Shown piece after piece: positions 44,313-53,041 of a DNA stretch of 64,000 bases. The stretch covers positions 62,001-126,000 of the forward strand of contig JBFWQA010000004.1 in assembly GCA_050249695.1 (NCBI GenBank), written 5' to 3'. The first letter of the stretch is position 1. Each line of letters begins with the position of its first letter. This DNA is from JACKJP01 sp050249695. GTDB taxonomy: Bacteria > Pseudomonadota > Alphaproteobacteria > Rhizobiales > Tepidamorphaceae. Under the pieces are notes generated by a model. It was not told the origin of the DNA, made no database searches, and worked only from the letters and a program-made list of their open reading frames with translations. Made by a program: the position numbers and the translations under genes.

Positions 44313-45203
44313 ATGAACGAGCTTGCCAATATCATTGCGGTCGGACTGCTGCTGGGGGGCACCTATGCTCTGGTCAGCGTCGGCCTCAATCTCATATTCG
44401 GTGTTATACGCATCGTGAATTTCGCCCAGGGCGAGTTCCTCATGCTCGGCATGTACGGCACCTATGTCGTCTATGCGGTGCTCGGCGTGGATCCCTATCT
44501 CGCCGCCTTCGTCGTCGTGCCCGCGCTCTTCGTCTTCGGCGCCGCCGTCTACTGGTTCCTGCTGCGCCCCCTTCAGGGCATGCCGATGATGCAAGTCTTC
44601 GCGACTTTCGGCCTGCTGATCGTTCTGGAGAATATCGTGCTCGCGCTGACGGGCGGCACGGCCCTCAGCGTCAATTCCGTTCTGACCGGGCACAGCCTGA
44701 CCATCGCGGGCGTCACGCTTTCGCTGTCCCGGCTGCTGGTATTCGTCGTGGCGACGGCCGTTGCGCTGGGGCTGGGTCTTTATCTGCGTCTGTCGATACA
44801 TGGCAAGGCGATCCGCGCCGTGGCGCAGGACCGCCGCGCGGCGCAGCTCATGGGCATTCGCATCGGCCGCATCTATACCGTCACATTCGGTTTCGGCGCG
44901 GCGCTGGCCGGGCTGGCCGGCTGCCTTCTCGCTCCGCTCTATTCCATGTCTCCGCAGATTGGCACCAGCTTCATCCTCCCCGCTTTCGCCGTTGTTGTGC
45001 TTGGTGGCCTTGGCAGCGTGAAGGGGGCCTTCATCGGCGGCCTCATTGTCGGGCTGACGGAAGCGACCGCCGGCTTCTATCTCGACCCCGCGCTCAAGCA
45101 CGCGGTTCTCTTCATGGTATTCATTGCCGTCCTGATCGTCCGGCCCTCGGGCCTGTTCGGCGTAGTCGGCGCGGAAGAGGTCGGACTCCATGCCGAACAC
45201 TAG
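44313..45203 (+). CDS. Liv-type ABC transporter permease (LivH family)
   Basis: A 296-residue permease, MNELANIIAVGLLLGGTYAL. Clear marks are NLIFGVIRIVNFAQGEFLM, the loop IHGKAIRAVAQDRRAAQLMG and VLGGLGSVKGAFIGGLIVG. It follows the Tat-exported binding protein. Its last 14 bases overlap the next permease gene. Confidence 0.92.
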   Translation: MNELANIIAVGLLLGGTYALVSVGLNLIFGVIRIVNFAQGEFLMLGMYGTYVVYAVLGVDPYLAAFVVVPALFVFGAAVYWFLLRPLQGMPMMQVFATFGLLIVLENIVLALTGGTALSVNSVLTGHSLTIAGVTLSLSRLLVFVVATAVALGLGLYLRLSIHGKAIRAVAQDRRAAQLMGIRIGRIYTVTFGFGAALAGLAGCLLAPLYSMSPQIGTSFILPAFAVVVLGGLGSVKGAFIGGLIVGLTEATAGFYLDPALKHAVLFMVFIAVLIVRPSGLFGVVGAEEVGLHAEH

Positions 45204-46185
45204 ACACGTCCAGACTTTCAGCGCCGCCCTGCCGGTCGCCGCGGCTGTCCTGATCGGGCTGCTGGCGCTCGTCTACGCGCTTTCGGGCGACAATTTCCTG
45301 CTGAACATCCTGGCAGTCAGCTTTCTTTACGCGGGCCTATCGATGTCGTGGAACATCATCGGCGGTTTCGGCGGCCAGTTTTCGCTCGGCCACAGCGTGT
45401 TCTTTGCCACCGGCGCCTATGTCACCGCCCGTCTCTATCTCGATGCGGCCATTTCACCGTGGTTGTCACTGGTGCCGGCTTCATTGCTTGCCGCGGCGCT
45501 TGCGATGCTCGTCTCGTGGCCGGTCTTCCGGCTGAAGGGGCCGTTTTTTTCCATCGCCACGATGGCGATGACCGAGGTTGCGCTGGCGCTGGCGATCTAT
45601 TTCGACAGCGTCACCGGCGGCGCCCAGGGACTGTCGATCCCGTTTCGCACGGGGTTCGAGAACATGATCTTCATCGGCAGGATCAACTACACCCTCCTGA
45701 TGCTTGGCTTCGCCGCGCTCACGCTGATCGTCACGCTGGCGGTGCGTCACAGCCGGCTCGGTTATGAACTGCAGGCGGTTCGCGACAGCGAGGGCACGGC
45801 CGAAGCCGTCGGGATCAACGTGCTGCGCACCAAGCTTATCGGTATGGGCATCAGCGCCGCGCTGATGGCGGTCGGCGGAAGCCTCTATCTGATGTTTGTC
45901 CGGGTCGTCGATCCGCCGTCGCTCTTCTCGCTGTTCGATATCGGCGTCAAGGTCGCGCTCATCGCCTTGATCGGGGGGATAGGCACGACTTACGGGCCGC
46001 TTTTCGGCGCCCTGCTGATCGTGCCGCTTGAAAGCATCCTGCGGGCCGAACTCGGCGGTACTACGCCCGGAGCGAACCTGATCGTCCTCGGTCTTCTCCT
46101 CCTCGTGACGGCGCTGCGACTGAGACGCGGAATTGTCGGCACGCTCACGCCGCTGCTTGGCAGATTGCGCAGGAGTGCGGCATGA
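45190..46185 (+). CDS. Liv-type ABC transporter permease (LivM family)
   Basis: A 331-residue membrane protein. NIIGGFGGQFSLGHSVFFAT and LQAVRDSEGTAEAVGINVLR are LivM signatures; LIGGIGTTYGPLFGALLIVP lies near the C-terminus. Unlike the importer at 24-28 kb, here M and G are separate proteins. The stop overlaps the livG ATG. Confidence 0.92.
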   Translation: MPNTRHVQTFSAALPVAAAVLIGLLALVYALSGDNFLLNILAVSFLYAGLSMSWNIIGGFGGQFSLGHSVFFATGAYVTARLYLDAAISPWLSLVPASLLAAALAMLVSWPVFRLKGPFFSIATMAMTEVALALAIYFDSVTGGAQGLSIPFRTGFENMIFIGRINYTLLMLGFAALTLIVTLAVRHSRLGYELQAVRDSEGTAEAVGINVLRTKLIGMGISAALMAVGGSLYLMFVRVVDPPSLFSLFDIGVKVALIALIGGIGTTYGPLFGALLIVPLESILRAELGGTTPGANLIVLGLLLLVTALRLRRGIVGTLTPLLGRLRRSAA

Positions 46186-46904
46186 GCGCGGCTCTGTTGG
46201 AAGTCCAGGCGGTTTCGAAGGTCTTCGGCGGACTGCGCGCCGTGGATTCTGTGAGCTTTGACGTTCACCCCGGCGAGATCGTCAGCATCATCGGCCCCAA
46301 TGGCGCGGGCAAGACAACGCTCTTCAACCTTCTGACGGGCCAGTTGCATCTCACCACGGGACAGATTCGTTTCGAGCAGCAGGACATCGGACGGGTAAAG
46401 CCCTATCGGCGTGCACGCCTGGGATTTGGCCGCACGTTCCAGATTTCCCAGACCCTTCCGTCGATGACGGCTCTGGAAAACGGCATGATCGGTGCGTTCC
46501 GCAGGCATCGGTCGGTGCGGGCTGCCGAAGAGCGGGCGGCAGAAACGCTGGCGATGGTCGGGCTTGAGGAACACGCCCACAGGCGCGCATCGGAACTCAC
46601 GCTTGGACAGCGGCGAAGGCTCGAGGTTGCCCGTGCACTGGCCATGTCGCCGCAAATCGTTCTGCTCGATGAAGTGATGGCGGGTCTCAACGAGACGGAG
46701 ATCGGAGAAATCCTCGGTCTCGTCATGAAACTCAACGCGCGGGGGACGACATTCCTGGTGATCGAACACAATCTCAAGGTCGTGCGTGCGTTCTCGCGCC
46801 GCGTGCTGGTGCTCGACCAGGGCCGGCTTATTGCCGAAGGGGTGGCCGCCGACGTCCTCAACGATCCCCAGGTCGTTGAAGCTTATCTGGGGAAGGCGGA
46901 GTGA
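46182..46904 (+). CDS. Liv-type ABC transporter ATP-binding protein (LivG family)
   Basis: A 240-residue ATPase. Walker A GPNGAGKTTL, signature LTLGQRRRLEVARAL, Walker B IVLLDEVMAGLNE, switch LVIEHNLKVV are all present. The signature LTLGQ is a common LivG variant. Coupled to LivM by an ATGA overlap and to LivF by TGATG. Confidence 0.92.
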   Translation: MSAALLEVQAVSKVFGGLRAVDSVSFDVHPGEIVSIIGPNGAGKTTLFNLLTGQLHLTTGQIRFEQQDIGRVKPYRRARLGFGRTFQISQTLPSMTALENGMIGAFRRHRSVRAAEERAAETLAMVGLEEHAHRRASELTLGQRRRLEVARALAMSPQIVLLDEVMAGLNETEIGEILGLVMKLNARGTTFLVIEHNLKVVRAFSRRVLVLDQGRLIAEGVAADVLNDPQVVEAYLGKAE

Positions 46905-47626
46905 TGCAGCAGGCTGGAACACTGACCGTGGAAAATCTTGTCGCCGGTTATGGCGATGCAACGGTCCTGCATGGCGTTAGCCTCTCGGTGGAACCCGCCG
47001 CCATCACCGCCATCGTCGGAGCCAACGGCGCAGGCAAGACGACGCTTCTTTCCACAATTGCGGGTCTCGTCGCACCGCGCGAAGGCCGGATCGCCTTCGA
47101 CGGCGAAGTGCTGTCCGGCCGCCGGCCCGAGGAGATTGTCGCCAAGGGCATCTCGCTTGTCCCGGAAGGGGGACGGCTGTTTTCTTTCATGACGGTACGC
47201 GAGAATCTGGAGCTCGGAGCCTATCTGCCGGCGGCGCGTCGCCTCCTAGCCAGGCGTCTAGACGAAGTGATGACCCTGTTTCCCGTTCTCGCCGACAGGC
47301 AGGCGCAGTTTGCGGGCAAGCTTTCAGGCGGCGAGAGACAGATGTGCGCCATCGGCCGCGCTCTGATGGCAGGCCCGCGTCTGCTGATGCTTGATGAGCC
47401 GTCGGTCGGTCTGTCGCCGCTCATGACGCACAAGGTGCTGGAAACGGTGCAGCGCCTCGTCCGTGAAGAGGGAATTACCGTGCTGGTCGTCGAGCAGCGC
47501 GTGACGGAAGTGCTGGAAATAGCCGATTTTGCGCATATTTTAGATCACGGTCGAGTCGTCAAATCTGGCGCAGCCGCGCAGTTGCGCAGCGACCGACAAA
47601 TACAGGAAGCCTATATGGGCCTGTGA
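46904..47626 (+). CDS. Liv-type ABC transporter ATP-binding protein (LivF family)
   Basis: A 240-residue ATPase. Walker A is GANGAGKTTLLS, signature LSGGERQMCAIGRAL, Walker B LLMLDEPSVGLSP, switch VLVVEQRV. ATG 46904 overlaps the livG stop (TGATG); a GTG three bases earlier is also possible. It completes a full K-H-M-G-F importer. A gntR gene follows after 50 bases. Confidence 0.92.
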   Translation: MQQAGTLTVENLVAGYGDATVLHGVSLSVEPAAITAIVGANGAGKTTLLSTIAGLVAPREGRIAFDGEVLSGRRPEEIVAKGISLVPEGGRLFSFMTVRENLELGAYLPAARRLLARRLDEVMTLFPVLADRQAQFAGKLSGGERQMCAIGRALMAGPRLLMLDEPSVGLSPLMTHKVLETVQRLVREEGITVLVVEQRVTEVLEIADFAHILDHGRVVKSGAAAQLRSDRQIQEAYMGL

Positions 47627-47676
47627 TATCTCTTCGCCGGTGGTGATTCCGGGAACATCCACGGAGGATCAAGTCT

Positions 47677-48417
47677 ATGCAGAGGAATCAGAAGGGGCAG
47701 AACGGACCATCCTTGTCGCCCATCCTGATTCCGAAGGCGTCGGATATCCTTGCGTCGCAGCTTCGCGACATGATCGTGAACGGACATTTGCGTCCGGGCG
47801 ATTTTCTCCCCGCGGAGCGGCAACTGGTCGCCGAATCCGGTATCAGCAGGACGTCGGTGCGCGATGCGCTGCGCATTCTGGAATCGGAAGGTCTAGTCAC
47901 AACGAAGGTCGGGCGGTCAGGCGGCTCGATCGTCACGCTTCCCGCGCGCGAAGCGGTGGCGCGTTCGGTGGAGCTTTTTGTCAGGACGCATGGGATCCGG
48001 ATGGAATCCTTGCTGGACTGTCGCGTCGCCGTGGAGCCGACGCTCGCGCAGCTTGCCGCCGAAAACCGGACCGAAAGCCAATTGGCCGAGATGACGGAAC
48101 TGCACGCGGAGTTCGCATCGGCCGCGGACAATGTTCAACGCTACAAGGCCGCTAATCTCGACTGGCATCTCTGCGTTGCCAGAGCCAGCGGCAACGAGCC
48201 GCTCATCGCCTTCATGGAAGCGATTTCCGAGGCTATCCGGGACGCGATGGAATACAAGCACACCACGACGCCCGCCATTAGGGCAGAGGCGATCAAGGCG
48301 CATGGCGTCATCCTGGACGCGATCCGCCAGCAGGACGGGGAAAGCGCCTTCAAGCGCATGAGCCGGCATGTCGTCGCTTATCGTTCAGTTGCATTTCCGC
48401 GGAAAAAGACCGCCTAA
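47677..48417 (+). CDS. GntR family regulator, FadR/FCD subfamily
   Basis: A 246-residue regulator. The winged-helix domain covers about 20-85 (ASDILASQLRDMIVNGHLRP; GISRTSVRDALRILESEGLV). The all-helical FCD ligand domain follows, with metal or ligand residues in DWHLCVARASGN and AHGVILDAIRQQD. FCD regulators usually respond to acids of the pathway they control. As last gene of the operon it probably regulates the CoA-transferase/hydantoinase/importer set. Start ATG 47677 follows GGAGGATC. Confidence 0.9.
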   Translation: MQRNQKGQNGPSLSPILIPKASDILASQLRDMIVNGHLRPGDFLPAERQLVAESGISRTSVRDALRILESEGLVTTKVGRSGGSIVTLPAREAVARSVELFVRTHGIRMESLLDCRVAVEPTLAQLAAENRTESQLAEMTELHAEFASAADNVQRYKAANLDWHLCVARASGNEPLIAFMEAISEAIRDAMEYKHTTTPAIRAEAIKAHGVILDAIRQQDGESAFKRMSRHVVAYRSVAFPRKKTA

Positions 48418-48524
48418 CCGTCCCCCGGTGGCCGCCCCTAGCGCTGGAAAATTGCACCCGCCTTCACCCCCGGATGCGGAAGCCCGTTGCGGGCCGAAAC
48501 CCCAAACCGCGAGCCGTGTCCTCT

Positions 48525-49319
48525 TTATTGCGTCCCGGCGGTGATCGCCGTGCGGCCGCAATCGACCACCAGCGTCGTGCCCGTGATGTAATCGGCATCC
48601 TCCGACAGCAGAAAGGCCGCCGCGCCTGCCCAGTCGGTCAACGGCCCGTACCGTTTCAGCGGCGTCGCGTCGTTGAGTTGTTGCATGTAGCTGGCGCCGG
48701 GAAAACCGGCAAATCCCAGTTCCGCAGTTGGCGGCATGTCTTCCGGGGCGATCTGCACCGTTTGCGCCGAAGCGATCGTGTTGACACGGATATCGTATTT
48801 GGCGAATTCGAAAGAGTGGACCCGGGTGAGCGGAATGAGGCCGCCCTTGGCCGCCGAATAAGACGGCACGCGCGGATTGCCATGAATGCCGTCCACCGAG
48901 CCCAGATGCACGATGGAGGCCTTGCCGGCGGCTTTCAGTATGGGCAGCAACACCTTCGTTGCGATCGCCGGCCCGACGAGATTGTGCCGGACGATCCGCG
49001 CGAATTCTTCCATGTCGCACTCTTCGAACGCGCCCCAGGCGATCGCGACATAATGCGTGACCAGGCCGCTCGCCGGCTGGAATATTTGTCGGTTGTCCGA
49101 GACAAGTTCTTCCATCGCCTTCTGATCGGCGATGTCGACGGCAAAACCGCGGACTCTGCCCCCGGCCTTGGCGATCGCTGCCGAGGTGCTGTCGACCTCG
49201 GCTTGCGATGCATCGAGCACGATCACTGTGGCGCCTTCAGCCGCGAGCCGCTCCGAGACGGCCCGTCCCCAGCCGGTGGCGCCGCCCGCGACCACGCAGG
49301 TTCGCTCTTTCAGTCGCAT
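48525..49319 (-). CDS. SDR family oxidoreductase with altered NNAG motif
   Basis: A 264-residue SDR. The cofactor motif is GGATGWGRA and the active-site YSAAK follows LGSVDGIHG. The structural NNAG block is replaced by VTHYVAIAWGAF, uncommon in active SDRs. C-terminal GTTLVVDCGRT is normal. It lies opposite to and facing the gntR gene, downstream of a second SDR by 10 bases on the same strand. Function is presumably in the same catabolic route but unproven. Confidence 0.82.
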   Translation of the reverse strand: MRLKERTCVVAGGATGWGRAVSERLAAEGATVIVLDASQAEVDSTSAAIAKAGGRVRGFAVDIADQKAMEELVSDNRQIFQPASGLVTHYVAIAWGAFEECDMEEFARIVRHNLVGPAIATKVLLPILKAAGKASIVHLGSVDGIHGNPRVPSYSAAKGGLIPLTRVHSFEFAKYDIRVNTIASAQTVQIAPEDMPPTAELGFAGFPGASYMQQLNDATPLKRYGPLTDWAGAAAFLLSEDADYITGTTLVVDCGRTAITAGTQ

Positions 49320-49329
49320 GAACGAACCT

Positions 49330-50169
49330 CTAGCGGCGTTGGAAGATCGCGCCGGCATTTGCCGGTTGCACGCCCTGGATACCGAAACCGGTCCAGGCAA
49401 TCACGTCGCTGGCCTTCGCGGCGGCTTCCTTTGGCGGCAGGGAAGTATCCCACAGATTGGCCAGGACGCGCCGAGCGTTGAAATCGTTGGCCTCATCCGA
49501 GACGAGGAAGGCGATAGGCGCGGCCATGATCGTGTCGGGAAAAACATCGGCGCGCGACAGGCCGGTCCGGTCGGTCATGCGCGAGCCGGTCGCGCCGCCC
49601 GGCACGAGCACGTTCGCGGTCACGCCGGTGCCCGCGAGCGTCAGTGCGGCGACCGAAAGCTCGGCTTCGAGCGCCGCTTTCGAGCCACCATAAAGCGGCA
49701 TGCGCAGCATCGTGTCGAGGCTCGTTGTATTGCCGATGATCCGGCCCCAGCCGCGTTCGATCATCGCCGGCGCGAGCTTGCCGGCCAGCACCATCGGCGC
49801 GATGGAATTGACGGCGAAGAATTTCTCGATCTGCTCGCGGGTCGCCTCCCAGAACTTGAGGGGATTGGCGAGATAATTGTCGCGCAGCGAGTCGGCGCTC
49901 ACGCCGGCATTGTTGACGAGGACTTCGATGGGTCCGAAGAACTTCGTGGCCTCTTCAGCGAGCCGTTCGGCCTCTCCGGATTGCGAGAGGTTGGCGGTGA
50001 TGGTGGCGACGCGCTCACCGGCGCCGCTCTCCCTGGCCACTTCCTCCAGTGACGTCTTGTCCGTGGATGACAGGATCACCTTGTGACCTGCACCGAGCAG
50101 CGAAAGCGCCATGACGCGGCCAAGGCCGCGGCCGCCGCCGGTGAGCAATACGGTTCGCGAACTTGCCAT
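49330..50169 (-). CDS. SDR family oxidoreductase
   Basis: A 279-residue classical SDR. It starts MASSRTVLLTGGGRGLGRV after GGGAGGAAAGC, so ATG 50169 is favoured over an upstream in-frame start. It shows VNNAGVSADSL, the Ser in NTTSLDTM and YGGSK. C-terminal 60 residues are longer than in minimal SDRs. Leads a two-gene leftward operon with the SDR at 48.5 kb. Confidence 0.88.
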   Translation of the reverse strand: MASSRTVLLTGGGRGLGRVMALSLLGAGHKVILSSTDKTSLEEVARESGAGERVATITANLSQSGEAERLAEEATKFFGPIEVLVNNAGVSADSLRDNYLANPLKFWEATREQIEKFFAVNSIAPMVLAGKLAPAMIERGWGRIIGNTTSLDTMLRMPLYGGSKAALEAELSVAALTLAGTGVTANVLVPGGATGSRMTDRTGLSRADVFPDTIMAAPIAFLVSDEANDFNARRVLANLWDTSLPPKEAAAKASDVIAWTGFGIQGVQPANAGAIFQRR

Positions 50170-50358
50170 GCTTTCCTCCCTCATCCGTTTTTATGTGTGT
50201 GCGCACGATAACCATGGCTTACGAAGCTGTAAATCTGGCACCGCGCGTGCCTGAAGGTGGTGGGCTGCGGGTCAGGACGATGCCGATTGACGGCCGGGCG
50301 CAAAGCTGGTCGAGTCTCGCTATTCCATGGTCGGCAACTGTTCGGGGAAGGAACCGCA

Positions 50359-50730
50359 ATGGACATGAAATCAGCCGTCACGACTGTCTATACCAATTAT
50401 TTCGGGTTTACCGGCCGCGCCGCGCGATCGGAATTCTGGTATTTCATACTATTCGTGATCGTCATTGGTGTTGTCCTGAACATCATTGATTCCGCCATTT
50501 TCGGGATGGGGATGGGAGGGGTCGGGATTCTTGGAGGCATCTTCTCTCTTGCTTCGCTGATTCCGGAAATCGCTGTGGCCATTCGGCGTCTGCACGATAG
50601 CGGCCGCACTGGGTGGTGGCTGTTGTTAGTTCTGATTCCGCTGATCGGCTGGCTGGTGCTGATTTATTTCTATGTTCAGCCGTCACAACCGGGTGCGAAC
50701 CAGTACGGACCGAACCCCTACGGTGAATGA
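50359..50730 (+). CDS. DUF805 family inner-membrane protein
   Basis: A 123-residue protein starting MDMKSAVTTVYTNYFGFTGR. RAARSEFWYFILFVIVIGVV, the central AVAIRRLHDSGRTGWWLLLV and the tail QPSQPGANQYGPNPYGE are the DUF805 hallmarks. Three or four membrane helices. The function of the family is unknown. The end overlaps the possible GTG start of the glycosyltransferase gene. Confidence 0.9.
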   Translation: MDMKSAVTTVYTNYFGFTGRAARSEFWYFILFVIVIGVVLNIIDSAIFGMGMGGVGILGGIFSLASLIPEIAVAIRRLHDSGRTGWWLLLVLIPLIGWLVLIYFYVQPSQPGANQYGPNPYGE

Positions 50731-51532
50731 AGACGTCGGGACAGGGGCCACGCTCGGCGCATTCGTCATCTGCAAGGATGCCGAAGCCACGATTGGCCCC
50801 TGTCTTGAAAGCTTGGCCGCTGTCGATGAGATCGTCGTCGTCGATTCCGGTTCGAAAGACCGCACTCTTTCAATCATCGAAGATCTTGCGGCCCAGGGCC
50901 TGCCGATACGCCTCTACCGCGAGGCCTGGCGCGGATTTGCCGGCCAGAAGCAGTTCGCGCTCGAACGCTGCACGACGCAATGGTGTCTCAACCTCGACGC
51001 CGATGAGGTCCTGTCTGCTGAACTCGCGGCAGCGTTGCCGGCACTTGTCGCGCGGGGGGATGTGGCGGGATGGATTCTGCCGCGGCGGGATTATCTTGCG
51101 GGCTACGGTCTTGCCCATCGCTGGACGCGCCGCGGACGCGTCCTGCGCCTCTTCCGCCGGTTGCAGGCGGCCTACGATCCGCAACGGATCGTTCACGAGG
51201 CGCCCCTCGTGGACGGCAGGGTGTTGCGCGCCTCCCGGGGCGTTGGCGAGATTCTGCATTTTGCCGATACGCACTGGCGGCCTCATCGTGATCGCGCCCT
51301 GCGCAATGCGGCGCTCAAGGCATCGATGCGATATCGCGACGGCCGTCGCGCGAGCGTCCTTCGGCTGCTGTTCTATCCGCTCGGGCGCTTCCTTCGCATC
51401 TATGTGATGCGACGCTTTTTCATCAATGGCTTTGCCGGATTACGCTATGCAGTCGTCGGCGCCGTCTATGCCGCCGCGAGCGAATATTACCTTTTCCGCC
51501 TGCAGGGCGAACGGCGAAAAGCTAGAGCGTGA
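50723..51532 (+). CDS. Glycosyltransferase family 2 protein, lipopolysaccharide core-type
   Basis: About 269 residues. The GT-A donor region is LGAFVICKDAEATIGPCLES and VDSGSKDRT, with DxD-like NLDADEV. This layout is that of WaaE/KdtX-like transferases that add sugars to LPS core. GTG 50723 overlaps the DUF805 stop (GTGAATGA) and leaves a natural N-terminus; an ATG at 50672 would overlap DUF805 by 58 bases. It converges on and overlaps by 11 bases the isomerase gene at 51.5 kb. Exact sugar unknown. Confidence 0.82.
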   Translation: MNEDVGTGATLGAFVICKDAEATIGPCLESLAAVDEIVVVDSGSKDRTLSIIEDLAAQGLPIRLYREAWRGFAGQKQFALERCTTQWCLNLDADEVLSAELAAALPALVARGDVAGWILPRRDYLAGYGLAHRWTRRGRVLRLFRRLQAAYDPQRIVHEAPLVDGRVLRASRGVGEILHFADTHWRPHRDRALRNAALKASMRYRDGRRASVLRLLFYPLGRFLRIYVMRRFFINGFAGLRYAVVGAVYAAASEYYLFRLQGERRKARA

Positions 51533-52313
51533 CCCTGGTGCGGTAGGGCTTGAACCACTCCAGGCTCGCCTTCGTTCCCTTGACGGGGTTGTATTCGCAA
51601 CCCATCCAGCCATCATAGCCGCTCTCGTCGATCAGCCGGAAGAGATAGTCGAAATTGAGTTCGCCATGCACGGGGTCGGCGCGGTAGGGGGCGTTGGCGA
51701 TCTGATAGTGCCGTGTCAGCGGTACGCATTCCTGGATCGCGGCGGCGATGTCTCCATGCAGGATCTGCCGGCTGTAGATGTCGAACAGCAGGCCGAGATT
51801 GGGGTGGGCAAGCGATTCCAGTATGCGCACCGCCAGCGGGAACTCGTTCAGAAAATAGCCCGGTATCTCGTGGATGCTGACCGGTTCGATGACAAGCGTC
51901 ACGTTCTTCGCTGCCGCCGCATCGGCGGCCTGGCGCAGGTTGGCGAGCAGGGTGGAGTGGGCATGGTCCGGGTCGACCGTGGGCGGCAGCACGCCGGTCA
52001 TCACATTTACGACCGCGCATCCGGTCACGTCGGCATAGGCGAGCGCGGCTTCGATCGATGCTGCGAACTGGGCTTCGCGGCCAGGCAGGGCGGCAAGGCC
52101 GCGGTCGCCGGCCTCCCAGTCGCCGCAGGGCGCATTGAACATGACAAGCTGCATGTTCTGCATGCCGAGCTCGGCGGCGAGCGCTTCGGCGGGATGATCG
52201 TAGGGGAACGTGATCTCCACGGCGTCGAAGCCGGCCATCCGCGCCGCGGTGAAGCGCGATCGGAACGGCAACTCGGTGAAGAGTGTCGAAAGATTGGCGG
52301 CGAATCTCGGCAT
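51522..52313 (-). CDS. hyi: Hydroxypyruvate isomerase-like TIM-barrel protein
   Basis: A 263-residue AP-endonuclease-2-like sugar isomerase. MPRFAANLSTLFTELPFRSR is the usual Hyi start. Family marks are GFDAVEITFPYD, VMFNAPCGDWEAGDRGLA and the metal ligands in VIEPVSIHEIPGYFL, DIYSRQILHGD and GCEYNPVKGT. Hyi interconverts hydroxypyruvate and tartronate semialdehyde in glyoxylate metabolism. No gcl or glxR neighbours are seen, so the exact substrate is open; related 2-oxo-tetronate isomerases (OtnI) look alike. Confidence 0.85.
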   Translation of the reverse strand: MPRFAANLSTLFTELPFRSRFTAARMAGFDAVEITFPYDHPAEALAAELGMQNMQLVMFNAPCGDWEAGDRGLAALPGREAQFAASIEAALAYADVTGCAVVNVMTGVLPPTVDPDHAHSTLLANLRQAADAAAAKNVTLVIEPVSIHEIPGYFLNEFPLAVRILESLAHPNLGLLFDIYSRQILHGDIAAAIQECVPLTRHYQIANAPYRADPVHGELNFDYLFRLIDESGYDGWMGCEYNPVKGTKASLEWFKPYRTRVTL

Positions 52314-52514
52314 CCATTCATCCCCGGCATAGACCGGCGGCCCTCTCGCGCCGCCGGCGGTTCGTCTCAAGCGGCCAGTGTCGCGAAAAATGGTTTGATC
52401 TTCGTCAACGCGGTTTCCTCCGCGCGATAGGCATGGTTTCTTGCCATGCTATGTTGCACCGACTGGATAGCTCGGGATATTGCCGAGCGAACGAGACTTT
52501 CAAGGGAGTTTGCC

Positions 52515-52901
52515 ATGAGCGGACCTGCCGCCGCGCATCTAAAGAAAATACGCATGAATCTGGCGCGCAGCCCCGAGCATCCGAACGGGAGCACGCAGCA
52601 CGGCTACGAGTTCACTGCGCCGCTTGATTCGGAAGGCCATATCGACCCGGTCGCCTGGAAGCGGGAGCGCCAGCATTGCCGCGTTCGCCGTTTCTGGGGG
52701 TTGGAAGCCGACGATGTCGGCCATCTGGTGCACAGGCCGGGTGGCTCGTGGGCCTTCGTGTACGATATCGCCGGTGACGAGGACGATGAGGCGGGCTACC
52801 GCTTCGGCCGGCATGCCTTCAATATCGGCGAGTATGTGTCGGTGAAGGACGAGGACGGCGAAATGCACACTTTTCAGGTCGTTACTGTCGAGAACGTCTG
52901 A
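52515..52901 (+). CDS. Conserved hypothetical protein
   Basis: A 128-residue acidic soluble protein with a good ribosome-binding site (AAGGGAG). It reads MSGPAAAHLKKIRMNLARSP, contains EDDEAGYRFGRHAFNIGEYV and ends MHTFQVVTVENV. I recognise no named domain; the tight coding pattern suggests a real gene. It stands alone between the isomerase and an exporter. Confidence 0.7.
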   Translation: MSGPAAAHLKKIRMNLARSPEHPNGSTQHGYEFTAPLDSEGHIDPVAWKRERQHCRVRRFWGLEADDVGHLVHRPGGSWAFVYDIAGDEDDEAGYRFGRHAFNIGEYVSVKDEDGEMHTFQVVTVENV

Positions 52902-53041
52902 CGGTTCGCCCCAATTGCAGATGCGGTAGCCGCCGCGCCAGCATGGCCGGCGGCTCCTTTCATGCCGCGCGCCGGTTTCGGGTGGCACCCGATCTGTCGC
53001 TGCGCTAGTTGAGGCGGAGCTTCCTGCGAGCAAGGCCCGGC

